In this document: positions 18,554 through 25,223 of the stretch, in pieces
How positions within the stretch are numbered: position 1 is the stretch's first letter
How the letters are laid out: each line of letters starts with the position of its first letter
DNA from: Paenibacillus sonchi
Lineage (GTDB): Bacteria > Bacillota > Bacilli > Paenibacillales > Paenibacillaceae
Length of the DNA: 48,499 nt
Direction: 5' to 3'
Assembly (NCBI RefSeq): GCF_016772475.1
Contig: NZ_CP068597.1
Span: forward strand, 1 to 48,499
Translations under genes and position numbers: made by a program
Notes under the pieces: generated by a model
The model's database searches: none
Told to the model about the DNA's origin: nothing
What the model saw: only the letters and a program-made list of their open reading frames with translations

Positions 18554-19624
18554 TTATTTGATTTCAATTTTGTCCCACTCCCTGCCTCTGTCATCACGAT
18601 ACTGTGATGCCATGGTGTCCGACTTATGCCCGAGAAGATGTTGAGCAAACTTATCGCTTATCTGCTTCTCATAGAGTCTTGCAGACAAACTGCGCAACTC
18701 GTGAAAGGTAGGCGGATCCCCTTCGAAGGAAAGACCTGATGCTTTTCGTGCGCGCATAAAATACCTTGATACTGTGCCGGATGAAAGCGGTTCGCGACGA
18801 GTAGATGCAATTATGGTTTCTCCGCCAAGAATCTCTTTGCATTTATCAAGTGTTTCCTTCATTGATATTCCGAGAGCATCAATATGCAATGCTGTTGGGA
18901 TGGCAATTTTTACGCCTGTTTTGCTTTGCTCGACATAAAGATATCCATCTACGATATCAGACCACTTCATTTCGCATAAATCACCAACTCGTTGCCCGGT
19001 AACAACAGCCAGTTCCATTGCAAGTCTGAGCCAACATGGTGATGATTCTGCTGCTTGATAAATTTTCAGGTATTCGTCAGCCGTAAGTCTTGATCTCCTT
19101 ACCTCTGATTTTGCTGCGCGAGTGGCAGCGACATGGTTTGTTGTTATATGGCCTTCAGCTATTGCCTCTCGGAATGCATCGCTCAGTGTTGATCTGATTA
19201 ACTTGGCTGACGCCGCCTTGCCCTCGTCTATGTATCCATTGAGCATTGCCGCAATTTCTTTTGTGGTGATGTCTTCAAGTGGAGCATCAGGCAGACCCCT
19301 CCTTATTGCTTTAATTTTGCTCATGTAATTTATGAGTGTCTTCTGCTTGATTCCTCTGCTGGCCAGGATTTTTTCGTAGCGATCAAGCCATGAATGTAAC
19401 GTAACGGAATTATCACTGTTGATTCTCGCTGTCAGAGGCTTGTGTTTGTGTCCTGAAAATAACTCAATGTTGGCCTGTATAGCTTCAGTGATTGCGATTC
19501 GCCTGTCTCTGCCTAATCCAAACTCTTTACCCGTCCTTGGGTCCCTGTAGCAGTAATATCCATTGTTTCTTATATAAAGGTTAGGGGGTAAATCCCGGCG
19601 CTCATGACTTCGCCTTCTTCCCAT
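18554..19624 (-). CDS. int: Integrase (tyrosine recombinase)
   Basis: Int (356 aa) catalyses site-specific recombination between attP and bacterial attB, with IHF, and with Xis for excision. The N-terminal arm-binding domain (MGRRRSHERRDLPP, residues 1-64) is followed by the core-binding domain and a catalytic domain with Arg212 (TGQRVGD), His308/Arg311 (HELRS), His333 (LLGHKS) and nucleophile Tyr342 (SQYRDD). The set is complete. Its start overlaps xis by 23 nt. It is expressed from pI under CII or from pL, and is limited by sib. Confidence 0.98.
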   Translation of the reverse strand: MGRRRSHERRDLPPNLYIRNNGYYCYRDPRTGKEFGLGRDRRIAITEAIQANIELFSGHKHKPLTARINSDNSVTLHSWLDRYEKILASRGIKQKTLINYMSKIKAIRRGLPDAPLEDITTKEIAAMLNGYIDEGKAASAKLIRSTLSDAFREAIAEGHITTNHVAATRAAKSEVRRSRLTADEYLKIYQAAESSPCWLRLAMELAVVTGQRVGDLCEMKWSDIVDGYLYVEQSKTGVKIAIPTALHIDALGISMKETLDKCKEILGGETIIASTRREPLSSGTVSRYFMRARKASGLSFEGDPPTFHELRSLSARLYEKQISDKFAQHLLGHKSDTMASQYRDDRGREWDKIEIK

Positions 19625-19820
19625 TTCTGATCCTCTTCAAAAGGCCACCTGTTACTGGTCGATTTAAGTCAACCTTTACCGCTGATTCGTGGAACAGATA
19701 CTCTCTTCCATCCTTAACCGGAGGTGGGAATATCCTGCATTCCCGAACCCATCGACGAACTGTTTCAAGGCTTCTTGGACGTCGCTGGCGTGCGTTCCAC
19801 TCCTGAAGTGTCAAGTACAT
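19602..19820 (-). CDS. xis: Excisionase Xis
   Basis: Xis (72 aa) is a small winged-helix DNA-bending protein that binds the P arm and directs Int towards excision. The N-terminal half (MYLTLQEWNARQRRPRS) forms the DNA-binding helix and the wing follows; a basic C-terminal tail contacts Int. The pI promoter overlaps its start, so pI transcripts make Int but not Xis, while pL transcripts make both. Confidence 0.97.
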   Translation of the reverse strand: MYLTLQEWNARQRRPRSLETVRRWVRECRIFPPPVKDGREYLFHESAVKVDLNRPVTGGLLKRIRNGKKAKS

Positions 19821-19832
19821 CGCAAAGTCTCC

Positions 19833-19846
19833 GCAATTACACGCAA
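19833..19846 (-). promoter_or_regulatory. pI: CII-binding site of promoter pI
   Basis: The minus strand reads TTGC-GTGTAA-TTGC, a perfect TTGC-N6-TTGC CII site in the -35 region of pI, just upstream of xis ATG (19820). Transcription begins inside the xis start region and makes int message only. Confidence 0.9.
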
Positions 19847-19870
19847 GAAAAAACCGCCATCAGGCGGCTT
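19847..19870 (-). terminator. Terminator-like hairpin between orf-55 and xis
   Basis: On the minus strand CCGCC, TGAT, GGCGG and then T6CTT: a short stem with a good T tract overlapping the end of orf-55 and just upstream of pI. N-modified polymerase from pL would ignore it; it may shield pI from basal transcripts. Confidence 0.55.
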
Positions 19871-20027
19871 GGTGTTCTTTCAGTTCTTCAATTCGAATAT
19901 TGGTTACGTCTGCATGTGCTATCTGCGCCCATATCATCCAGTGGTCGTAGCAGTCGTTGATGTTCTCCGCTTCGATAACTCTGTTGAATGGCTCTCCATT
20001 CCATTCTCCTGTGACTCGGAAGTGCAT
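19860..20027 (-). CDS. Hypothetical early protein orf-55
   Basis: A 55-codon frame from ATG 20027 (MHFRVTGEWNGEPF) to TGA at 19860. The protein is acidic and aromatic, with several Trp residues and Ile-rich strands, and looks like a small soluble fold. It is part of the pL operon upstream of xis, and terminator-like hairpins lie on both sides. The function is unknown; it is kept in the lambda reference annotation as a hypothetical protein. Confidence 0.8.
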   Translation of the reverse strand: MHFRVTGEWNGEPFNRVIEAENINDCYDHWMIWAQIAHADVTNIRIEELKEHQAA

Positions 20028-20047
20028 TTATCATCTCCATAAAACAA

Positions 20048-20098
20048 AACCCGCCGTAGCGAGTTCAGATAAAATAAATCCCCGCGAGTGCGAGGATT
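20048..20098 (-). terminator. Tandem leftward terminators between ea8.5 and orf-55
   Basis: Two minus-strand hairpins in series: AATCCTCGC/GCGGGGATT (20077-20098) followed by TATTTT, and AACTCGC/GCGGGTT (20048-20065) followed by TTGTTTT. Both look factor-independent and would stop unmodified pL transcripts before xis-int. Confidence 0.65.
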
Positions 20099-20115
20099 GT
20101 TATGTAATATTGGGT

Positions 20116-20397
20116 TTAATCATCTATATGTTTTGTACAGAGAGGGCAAGTATCGTTTCCACCGTACTCGTGATAATAATTTTGCACGGTATCAGTCATT
20201 TCTCGCACATTGCAGAATGGGGATTTGTCTTCATTAGACTTATAAACCTTCATGGAATATTTGTATGCCGACTCTATATCTATACCTTCATCTACATAAA
20301 CACCTTCGTGATGTCTGCATGGAGACAAGACACCGGATCTGCACAACATTGATAACGCCCAATCTTTTTGCTCAGACTCTAACTCATTGATACTCAT
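20116..20397 (-). CDS. ea8.5: Ea8.5 early protein
   Basis: A 93-residue leftward early protein. It has a Cys/His-rich character: His-His in CRHHEG (residues 27-32) and a C-terminal CPLCTKHID, which resembles a zinc-binding module, so a homeodomain- or zinc-finger-like nucleic acid role has been suggested for the family. The start MSINELESEQ at 20397 has AAGGAG upstream. It lies in the pL operon between ea22 and xis. Its function is not established; overexpression effects on host development decisions are reported for this region. Confidence 0.9.
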   Translation of the reverse strand: MSINELESEQKDWALSMLCRSGVLSPCRHHEGVYVDEGIDIESAYKYSMKVYKSNEDKSPFCNVREMTDTVQNYYHEYGGNDTCPLCTKHIDD

Positions 20398-20588
20398 TTA
20401 TAAACTCCTTGCAATGTATGTCGTTTCAGCTAAACGGTATCAGCAATGTTTATGTAAAGAAACAGTAAGATAATACTCAACCCGATGTTTGAGTACGGTC
20501 ATCATCTGACACTACAGACTCTGGCATCGCTGTGAAGACGACGCGAAATTCAGCATTTTCACAAGCGTTATCTTTTACAAAACCGATC

Positions 20589-21137
20589 TCACTCTCCTTT
20601 GATGCGAATGCCAGCGTCAGACATCATATGCAGATACTCACCTGCATCCTGAACCCATTGACCTCCAACCCCGTAATAGCGATGCGTAATGATGTCGATA
20701 GTTACTAACGGGTCTTGTTCGATTAACTGCCGCAGAAACTCTTCCAGGTCACCAGTGCAGTGCTTGATAACAGGAGTCTTCCCAGGATGGCGAACAACAA
20801 GAAACTGGTTTCCGTCTTCACGGACTTCGTTGCTTTCCAGTTTAGCAATACGCTTACTCCCATCCGAGATAACACCTTCGTAATACTCACGCTGCTCGTT
20901 GAGTTTTGATTTTGCTGTTTCAAGCTCAACACGCAGTTTCCCTACTGTTAGCGCAATATCCTCGTTCTCCTGGTCGCGGCGTTTGATGTATTGCTGGTTT
21001 CTTTCCCGTTCATCCAGCAGTTCCAGCACAATCGATGGTGTTACCAATTCATGGAAAAGGTCTGCGTCAAATCCCCAGTCGTCATGCATTGCCTGCTCTG
21101 CCGCTTCACGCAGTGCCTGAGAGTTAATTTCGCTCAC
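20589..21137 (-). CDS. ea22: Ea22 early protein
   Basis: A 182-residue protein of the exo-xis region. The N-terminal part (EAAEQAMHDDWGFDADL) is the conserved ead/Ea22-like beginning shared by many lambdoid phages; residues about 40-105 form a coiled coil (ERERNQQY, LRVELETAKSKLNEQRE); the C-terminal domain ends MMSDAGIRIKGE. The ATG overlaps the stop of the upstream zinc-finger gene (ATGA at 21134-21137). The gene has been linked to favouring lysogeny; its biochemical role is unknown. Confidence 0.93.
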   Translation of the reverse strand: MSEINSQALREAAEQAMHDDWGFDADLFHELVTPSIVLELLDERERNQQYIKRRDQENEDIALTVGKLRVELETAKSKLNEQREYYEGVISDGSKRIAKLESNEVREDGNQFLVVRHPGKTPVIKHCTGDLEEFLRQLIEQDPLVTIDIITHRYYGVGGQWVQDAGEYLHMMSDAGIRIKGE

Positions 21138-21355
21138 TTCGAACCTCTCTGTTTACTGATAAGTTCCAGATCCTCCTGGCAACTTGCACAAGTCCGACAA
21201 CCCTGAACGACCAGGCGTCTTCGTTCATCTATCGGATCGCCACACTCACAACAATGAGTGGCAGATATAGCCTGGTGGTTCAGGCGGCGCATTTTTATTG
21301 CTGTGTTGCGCTGTAATTCTTCTATTTCTGATGCTGAATCAATGATGTCTGCCAT
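21134..21355 (-). CDS. orf-73, DksA/TraR-type zinc finger protein
   Basis: A 73-residue protein with the TraR/DksA C4 zinc finger: Cys35-x2-Cys38, 17 residues, Cys56-x2-Cys59, preceded by a helical coiled N-terminus (IEELQRNTAIKMRRL). Such proteins insert into the RNA polymerase secondary channel and mimic DksA with or without ppGpp. That could allow it to tune host promoters in early infection, but this role is inference. The stop overlaps the ea22 start, and the upstream neighbour is a small leader-like ORF. Confidence 0.85.
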   Translation of the reverse strand: MADIIDSASEIEELQRNTAIKMRRLNHQAISATHCCECGDPIDERRRLVVQGCRTCASCQEDLELISKQRGSK

Positions 21356-21361
21356 CTTTCA

Positions 21362-21457
21362 TTAATCCCTGAACTGTTGGTTAATACGCTTGAGGGTGAA
21401 TGCGAATAATAAAAAAGGAGCCTGTAGCTCCCTGATGATTTTGCTTTTCATGTTCAT
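21362..21457 (-). CDS. Candidate 31-codon ORF coupled to upstream frame
   Basis: ATG 21457 overlaps the TGA of the upstream frame (ATGA, 21454-21457) and opens 31 codons (MNMKSKIIRELQAP, then LLFAFTLKRINQQ) with a short hydrophobic core between basic ends. It ends 6 nt before orf-73. A leftward hairpin lies inside it. It may be a small membrane peptide or just a translational relay. Confidence 0.35.
   Translation of the reverse strand: MNMKSKIIRELQAPFLLFAFTLKRINQQFRD
21411..21433 (-). terminator. Leftward intrinsic terminator candidate upstream of orf-73
   Basis: Minus strand: GGAGC, TACAG, GCTCC then T6ATT (stem extendable by a G-T and an A-T pair). This has a clean factor-independent shape, lying within the 31-codon ORF. 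Confidence 0.6.
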
Positions 21458-21670
21458 CGTTCCTTAAAGACGCCGTTTAACATGCCGATTGCCAGGCTTA
21501 AATGAGTCGGTGTGAATCCCATCAGCGTTACCGTTTCGCGGTGCTTCTTCAGTACGCTACGGCAAATGTCATCGACGTTTTTATCCGGAAACTGCTGTCT
21601 GGCTTTTTTTGATTTCAGAATTAGCCTGACGGGCAATGCTGCGAAGGGCGTTTTCCTGCTGAGGTGTCAT
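21454..21670 (-). pseudogene. Small early gene split by frameshift at an A7 run
   Basis: ATG 21670, inside orf-61, starts MTPQQENALRSIARQANSEIKK. At the minus-strand A7 run (21604-21610) the same frame goes on to stop as orf-61, while the frame one base over continues ARQQFPDKNVDDICRSVL and reaches TGA at 21454 with well-formed helical protein. Removing one A gives a continuous protein of about 71 residues that looks like one lambdoid-phage small protein. It may be a true inactivation or a slippage-dependent gene. Confidence 0.5.
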
Positions 21671-21766
21671 TGAACAAGTCCCATGTCGGCAAGCATAAGC
21701 ACACAGAATATGAAGCCCGCTGCCAGAAAAATGCATTCCGTGGTTGTCATACCTGGTTTCTCTCAT
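21581..21766 (-). CDS. orf-61 early protein
   Basis: A 61-codon frame of the exo-xis region, starting 20 nt inside the end of orf-63. The N-terminal half (MRETRYDNHGMHF, several His and Cys) is unlike the C-terminal half, which matches the beginning of the split gene described at 21454-21670. The protein as annotated may therefore be composite, its last residues (SQTAVSG) being out-of-frame reading. Reports on this region tie it to the lysis-lysogeny choice; the molecular role is unknown. Confidence 0.75.
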   Translation of the reverse strand: MRETRYDNHGMHFSGSGLHILCAYACRHGTCSMTPQQENALRSIARQANSEIKKSQTAVSG

Positions 21767-21938
21767 CTGCTTCTGCTTTCGCCACCATCATTTCCAGCTT
21801 TTGTGAAAGGGATGCGGCTAACGTATGAAATTCTTCGTCTGTTTCTACTGGTATTGGCACAAACCTGATTCCAATTTGAGCAAGGCTATGTGCCATCTCG
21901 ATACTCGTTCTTAACTCAACAGAAGATGCTTTGTGCAT
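21747..21938 (-). CDS. orf-63 early protein
   Basis: A 63-residue mostly helical protein ([48 protein letters not shown]). It overlaps orf-60a by 28 nt and orf-61 by 20 nt, as in the compact pL operon. The conserved set orf60a-orf63-orf61-orf73-ea22 occurs in lambda and Shiga-toxin phages; Orf63 has been reported to influence the host cell cycle and prophage development. No catalytic motif is seen. Confidence 0.85.
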   Translation of the reverse strand: MHKASSVELRTSIEMAHSLAQIGIRFVPIPVETDEEFHTLAASLSQKLEMMVAKAEADERNQV

Positions 21939-22093
21939 ACAGCCCCTCGTTTATTATTTATCTCCTCAGCCAGCCGCTGTGCTTTCAGTGGATTTCGGAT
22001 AACAGAAAGGCCGGGAAATACCCAGCCTCGCTTTGTAACGGAGTAGACGAAAGTGATTGCGCCTACCCGGATATTATCGTGAGGATGCGTCAT
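21911..22093 (-). CDS. orf-60a early protein
   Basis: A 60-residue protein starting [17 protein letters not shown]; its ATG (22093) overlaps the exo TGA (ATGA at 22090-22093). A possible second start lies 6 nt upstream. It looks like a short beta-rich N-terminus with a helical C-terminus ending [13 protein letters not shown]. The gene covers terminator tL3 (22008-22028). Its function is unknown beyond membership of the exo-xis early region. Confidence 0.83.
22008..22028 (-). terminator. tL3: Leftward terminator tL3
   Basis: Minus strand: AGGCTGGG, TATTT, CCCGGCCT, then TTCTGTT. It lies inside orf-60a at the position I remember for tL3. It is overcome by N-modified polymerase. Confidence 0.75.
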
Positions 22094-22770
22094 CGCCATT
22101 GCTCCCCAAATACAAAACCAATTTCAGCCAGTGCCTCGTCCATTTTTTCGATGAACTCCGGCACGATCTCGTCAAAACTCGCCATGTACTTTTCATCCCG
22201 CTCAATCACGACATAATGCAGGCCTTCACGCTTCATACGCGGGTCATAGTTGGCAAAGTACCAGGCATTTTTTCGCGTCACCCACATGCTGTACTGCACC
22301 TGGGCCATGTAAGCTGACTTTATGGCCTCGAAACCACCGAGCCGGAACTTCATGAAATCCCGGGAGGTAAACGGGCATTTCAGTTCAAGGCCGTTGCCGT
22401 CACTGCATAAACCATCGGGAGAGCAGGCGGTACGCATACTTTCGTCGCGATAGATGATCGGGGATTCAGTAACATTCACGCCGGAAGTGAATTCAAACAG
22501 GGTTCTGGCGTCGTTCTCGTACTGTTTTCCCCAGGCCAGTGCTTTAGCGTTAACTTCCGGAGCCACACCGGTGCAAACCTCAGCAAGCAGGGTGTGGAAG
22601 TAGGACATTTTCATGTCAGGCCACTTCTTTCCGGAGCGGGGTTTTGCTATCACGTTGTGAACTTCTGAAGCGGTGATGACGCCGAGCCGTAATTTGTGCC
22701 ACGCATCATCCCCCTGTTCGACAGCTCTCACATCGATCCCGGTACGCTGCAGGATAATGTCCGGTGTCAT
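22090..22770 (-). CDS. exo: Red exonuclease (lambda exonuclease)
   Basis: Exo (226 aa) is the toroidal trimeric 5'-3' double-strand DNA exonuclease of the Red system. Residues of the active site are visible: Asp119 in SPDGL, Glu129 and Lys131 in GLELKCP (the PD-ExK/YqaJ fold), plus Arg28 in [11 protein letters not shown]. It degrades one strand to yield 3' overhangs for Bet. Its ATG overlaps the stop of bet, so the two are coupled and are made in matched amounts from pL. Confidence 0.98.
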
Positions 22771-23552
22771 GCTGCCACCTTCTGCTCTGCGGCTTTCTGT
22801 TTCAGGAATCCAAGAGCTTTTACTGCTTCGGCCTGTGTCAGTTCTGACGATGCACGAATGTCGCGGCGAAATATCTGGGAACAGAGCGGCAATAAGTCGT
22901 CATCCCATGTTTTATCCAGGGCGATCAGCAGAGTGTTAATCTCCTGCATGGTTTCATCGTTAACCGGAGTGATGTCGCGTTCCGGCTGACGTTCTGCAGT
23001 GTATGCAGTATTTTCGACAATGCGCTCGGCTTCATCCTTGTCATAGATACCAGCAAATCCGAAGGCCAGACGGGCACACTGAATCATGGCTTTATGACGT
23101 AACATCCGTTTGGGATGCGACTGCCACGGCCCCGTGATTTCTCTGCCTTCGCGAGTTTTGAATGGTTCGCGGCGGCATTCATCCATCCATTCGGTAACGC
23201 AGATCGGATGATTACGGTCCTTGCGGTAAATCCGGCATGTACAGGATTCATTGTCCTGCTCAAAGTCCATGCCATCAAACTGCTGGTTTTCATTGATGAT
23301 GCGGGACCAGCCATCAACGCCCACCACCGGAACGATGCCATTCTGCTTATCAGGAAAGGCGTAAATTTCTTTCGTCCACGGATTAAGGCCGTACTGGTTG
23401 GCAACGATCAGTAATGCGATGAACTGCGCATCGCTGGCATCACCTTTAAATGCCGTCTGGCGAAGAGTGGTGATCAGTTCCTGTGGGTCGACAGAATCCA
23501 TGCCGACACGTTCAGCCAGCTTCCCAGCCAGCGTTGCGAGTGCAGTACTCAT
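22767..23552 (-). CDS. bet: Red recombination annealing protein Bet
   Basis: Bet (261 aa) binds single strands produced by Exo and anneals complementary DNA; it is the founder of the RecT/Redbeta annealase family. The N-terminal domain (to about 177, including [25 protein letters not shown]) forms the helical annealing filament. The C-terminal domain (about 193-261) binds Exo and host SSB. Full length and intact. There are 5 nt to gam upstream and a 4-nt overlap with exo downstream. Confidence 0.98.
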
Positions 23553-23557
23553 TCGTT

Positions 23558-23974
23558 TTATACCTCTGAATCAATATCAACCTGGTGGTGAGCAATGGTT
23601 TCAACCATGTACCGGATGTGTTCTGCCATGCGCTCCTGAAACTCAACATCGTCATCAAACGCACGGGTAATGGATTTTTTGCTGGCCCCGTGGCGTTGCA
23701 AATGATCGATGCATAGCGATTCAAACAGGTGCTGGGGCAGGCCTTTTTCCATGTCGTCTGCCAGTTCTGCCTCTTTCTCTTCACGGGCGAGCTGCTGGTA
23801 GTGACGCGCCCAGCTCTGAGCCTCAAGACGATCCTGAATGTAATAAGCGTTCATGGCTGAACTCCTGAAATAGCTGTGAAAATATCGCCCGCGAAATGCC
23901 GGGCTGATTAGGAAAACAGGAAAGGGGGTTAGTGAATGCTTTTGCTTGATCTCAGTTTCAGTATTAATATCCAT
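23558..23974 (-). CDS. gam: Host nuclease inhibitor Gam
   Basis: Gam binds the DNA-binding site of RecBCD (and SbcCD) as a helical dimer and blocks host degradation of phage DNA, allowing rolling-circle replication. The 138-codon frame begins at 23974. An internal ATG at 23854 ([15 protein letters not shown]) with CAGGAG upstream gives the 98-residue form, which is sufficient for inhibition and probably the main product. The longer form overlaps kil by 46 nt. It belongs to the pL operon with exo and bet. Confidence 0.96.
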
Positions 23975-24072
23975 TTTTTATAAGCGTCGACGGCTTCACG
24001 AAACATCTTTTCATCGCCAATAAAAGTGGCGATAGTGAATTTAGTCTGGATAGCCATAAGTGTTTGATCCAT
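23929..24072 (-). CDS. kil: Host cell division inhibitor Kil
   Basis: Kil is a 47-residue peptide ([24 protein letters not shown], then a basic C-terminus) that prevents FtsZ ring formation and makes cells filament and die when pL is induced in prophage. It overlaps cIII at its 5' end (to 24041) and long-form gam at its 3' end. The internal region is predicted as amphipathic helix. The start ATG at 24072 lies inside the cIII reading frame. Confidence 0.93.
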
Positions 24073-24205
24073 TCTTTGGGACTCCTGGCTGATTAAGTAT
24101 GTCGATAAGGCGTTTCCATCCGTCACGTAATTTACGGGTGATTCGTTCAAGTAAAGATTCGGAAGGGCAGCCAGCAACAGGCCACCCTGCAATGGCATAT
24201 TGCAT
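24041..24205 (-). CDS. cIII: Regulatory protein CIII (FtsH inhibitor)
   Basis: CIII (54 aa) protects CII by inhibiting the host protease FtsH (HflB), favouring lysogeny. The key amphipathic helix SLLERITRKLRDGWKRLIDI spans about residues 17-36. The start MQYAIAGWPV at 24205 has AAGGAG upstream; the mRNA around the start is known to switch between two folds and to need RNase III. It overlaps kil, whose start lies inside it. Confidence 0.96.
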   Translation of the reverse strand: MQYAIAGWPVAGCPSESLLERITRKLRDGWKRLIDILNQPGVPKNGSNTYGYPD

Positions 24206-24234
24206 GGTGTGCTCCTTATTTATACATAACGAAA

Positions 24235-24254
24235 AACGCCTCGAGTGAAGCGTT
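24235..24254 (-). terminator. Leftward terminator (tL2 group) upstream of cIII
   Basis: Minus strand: AACGC ... GCGTT stem (AACGCTTCACTCGAGGCGTT, one internal mismatch) then TTTCG. Its place matches what I remember as tL2b. N overcomes it. Confidence 0.65.
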
Positions 24255-24277
24255 ATTGGTATGCGGTAAAACCGCAC

Positions 24278-24646
24278 TCAGGCGGCCTTGATAGTCATAT
24301 CATCTGAATCAAATATTCCTGATGTATCGATATCGGTAATTCTTATTCCTTCGCTACCATCCATTGGAGGCCATCCTTCCTGACCATTTCCATCATTCCA
24401 GTCGAACTCACACACAACACCATATGCATTTAAGTCGCTTGAAATTGCTATAAGCAGAGCATGTTGCGCCAGCATGATTAATACAGCATTTAATACAGAG
24501 CCGTGTTTATTGAGTCGGTATTCAGAGTCTGACCAGAAATTATTAATCTGGTGAAGTTTTTCCTCTGTCATTACGTCATGGTCGATTTCAATTTCTATTG
24601 ATGCTTTCCAGTCGTAATCAATGATGTATTTTTTGATGTTTGACAT
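24278..24646 (-). CDS. ea10: Ea10 single-strand-binding-type early protein
   Basis: Ea10 (122 aa, also called the lambda ssb-like protein) starts MSNIKKYIIDYDWKASIEIEID at 24646 with GAGGATATG upstream. It is acidic, with Trp-rich EGWPPMDG near residue 92. It belongs to the pL operon between ral and cIII. Its action on single-stranded DNA is cited in the literature but motifs are not decisive here; an effect on host transcription is also possible. Confidence 0.9.
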   Translation of the reverse strand: MSNIKKYIIDYDWKASIEIEIDHDVMTEEKLHQINNFWSDSEYRLNKHGSVLNAVLIMLAQHALLIAISSDLNAYGVVCEFDWNDGNGQEGWPPMDGSEGIRITDIDTSGIFDSDDMTIKAA

Positions 24647-24664
24647 CTGTTCATATCCTCACAG

Positions 24665-24692
24665 ATAAAAAATCGCCCTCACACTGGAGGGC
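24665..24692 (-). terminator. Leftward terminator tL2a candidate
   Basis: Minus strand: GCCCTC, CAGTGT, GAGGGC, GATTTTTTAT. A clean factor-independent hairpin just upstream of ea10, at the location I remember for tL2a. Confidence 0.75.
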
Positions 24693-24754
24693 AAAGAAGA
24701 TTTCCAATAATCAGAACAAGTCGGCTCCTGTTTAGTTACGAGCGACATTGCTCC

Positions 24755-24782
24755 GTGTATTCACTCGTTGGAATGAATACAC
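24755..24782. repeat. Inverted repeat upstream of ea10
   Basis: GTGTATTCA (24755-24763) and TGAATACAC (24774-24782), a perfect 9-bp inverted repeat with a 10-nt loop and no T tract. It could be an RNA processing hairpin (RNase III style) or a weak protein site. Confidence 0.4.
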
Positions 24783-24828
24783 AGTGCAGTGTTTATTCTG
24801 TTATTTATGCCAAAAATAAAGGCCACTA

Positions 24829-25029
24829 TCAGGCAGCTTTGTTGTTCTGTTTACCAAGTTCTCTGGCAATCATTGCCGTCGTTCGTATTGCCCATTTATC
24901 GACATATTTCCCATCTTCCATTACAGGAAACATTTCTTCAGGCTTAACCATGCATTCCGATTGCAGCTTGCATCCATTGCATCGCTTGAATTGTCCACAC
25001 CATTGATTTTTATCAATAGTCGTAGTCAT
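24829..25029 (-). CDS. ral: Restriction alleviation protein Ral
   Basis: Ral (66 aa) reduces restriction by type I systems such as EcoK and stimulates their modification activity. The sequence has Cys11, Cys18, Cys21 and Cys26 (QWCGQFKRCNGCKLQSEC), an apparent zinc-binding set, and then a helical C-terminus (KWAIRTTAMIARELGKQ). It overlaps orf-28 by 17 nt. It is the first substantial gene after N in the pL operon, consistent with early need. Confidence 0.95.
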   Translation of the reverse strand: MTTTIDKNQWCGQFKRCNGCKLQSECMVKPEEMFPVMEDGKYVDKWAIRTTAMIARELGKQNNKAA

Positions 25030-25099
25030 ACGGATAGTCCTGGTATTGTTCCATCACATCCTGAGGATGCTCTTCGAACTCTTCAAATTCTTCTTCCAT
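25013..25099 (-). CDS. orf-28 small acidic protein
   Basis: A 28-codon frame (MEEEFEEFEEHPQDV, then a Tyr/Asp-rich end) overlapping the start of ral. It is extraordinarily acidic, like DNA-mimic tails. AAGGTGATAT lies upstream of ATG 25099. It is antisense to the leader of sieB only on the left. Function unknown; it was kept in early lambda annotations. Confidence 0.7.
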   Translation of the reverse strand: MEEEFEEFEEHPQDVMEQYQDYPYDYDY

Positions 25100-25223
25100 A
25101 TATCACCTTAAATAGTGGATTGCGGTAGTAAAGATTGTGCCTGTCTTTTAACCACATCAGGCTCGGTGGTTCTCGTGTACCCCTACAGCGAGAAATCGGA
25201 TAAACTATTACAACCCCTACAGT

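Noticed and set aside
23975..24198. Kil frame extended upstream to 24198
   Set aside because: The extension is cIII sequence read in another frame; the ATG at 24072 gives the known 47-residue Kil.
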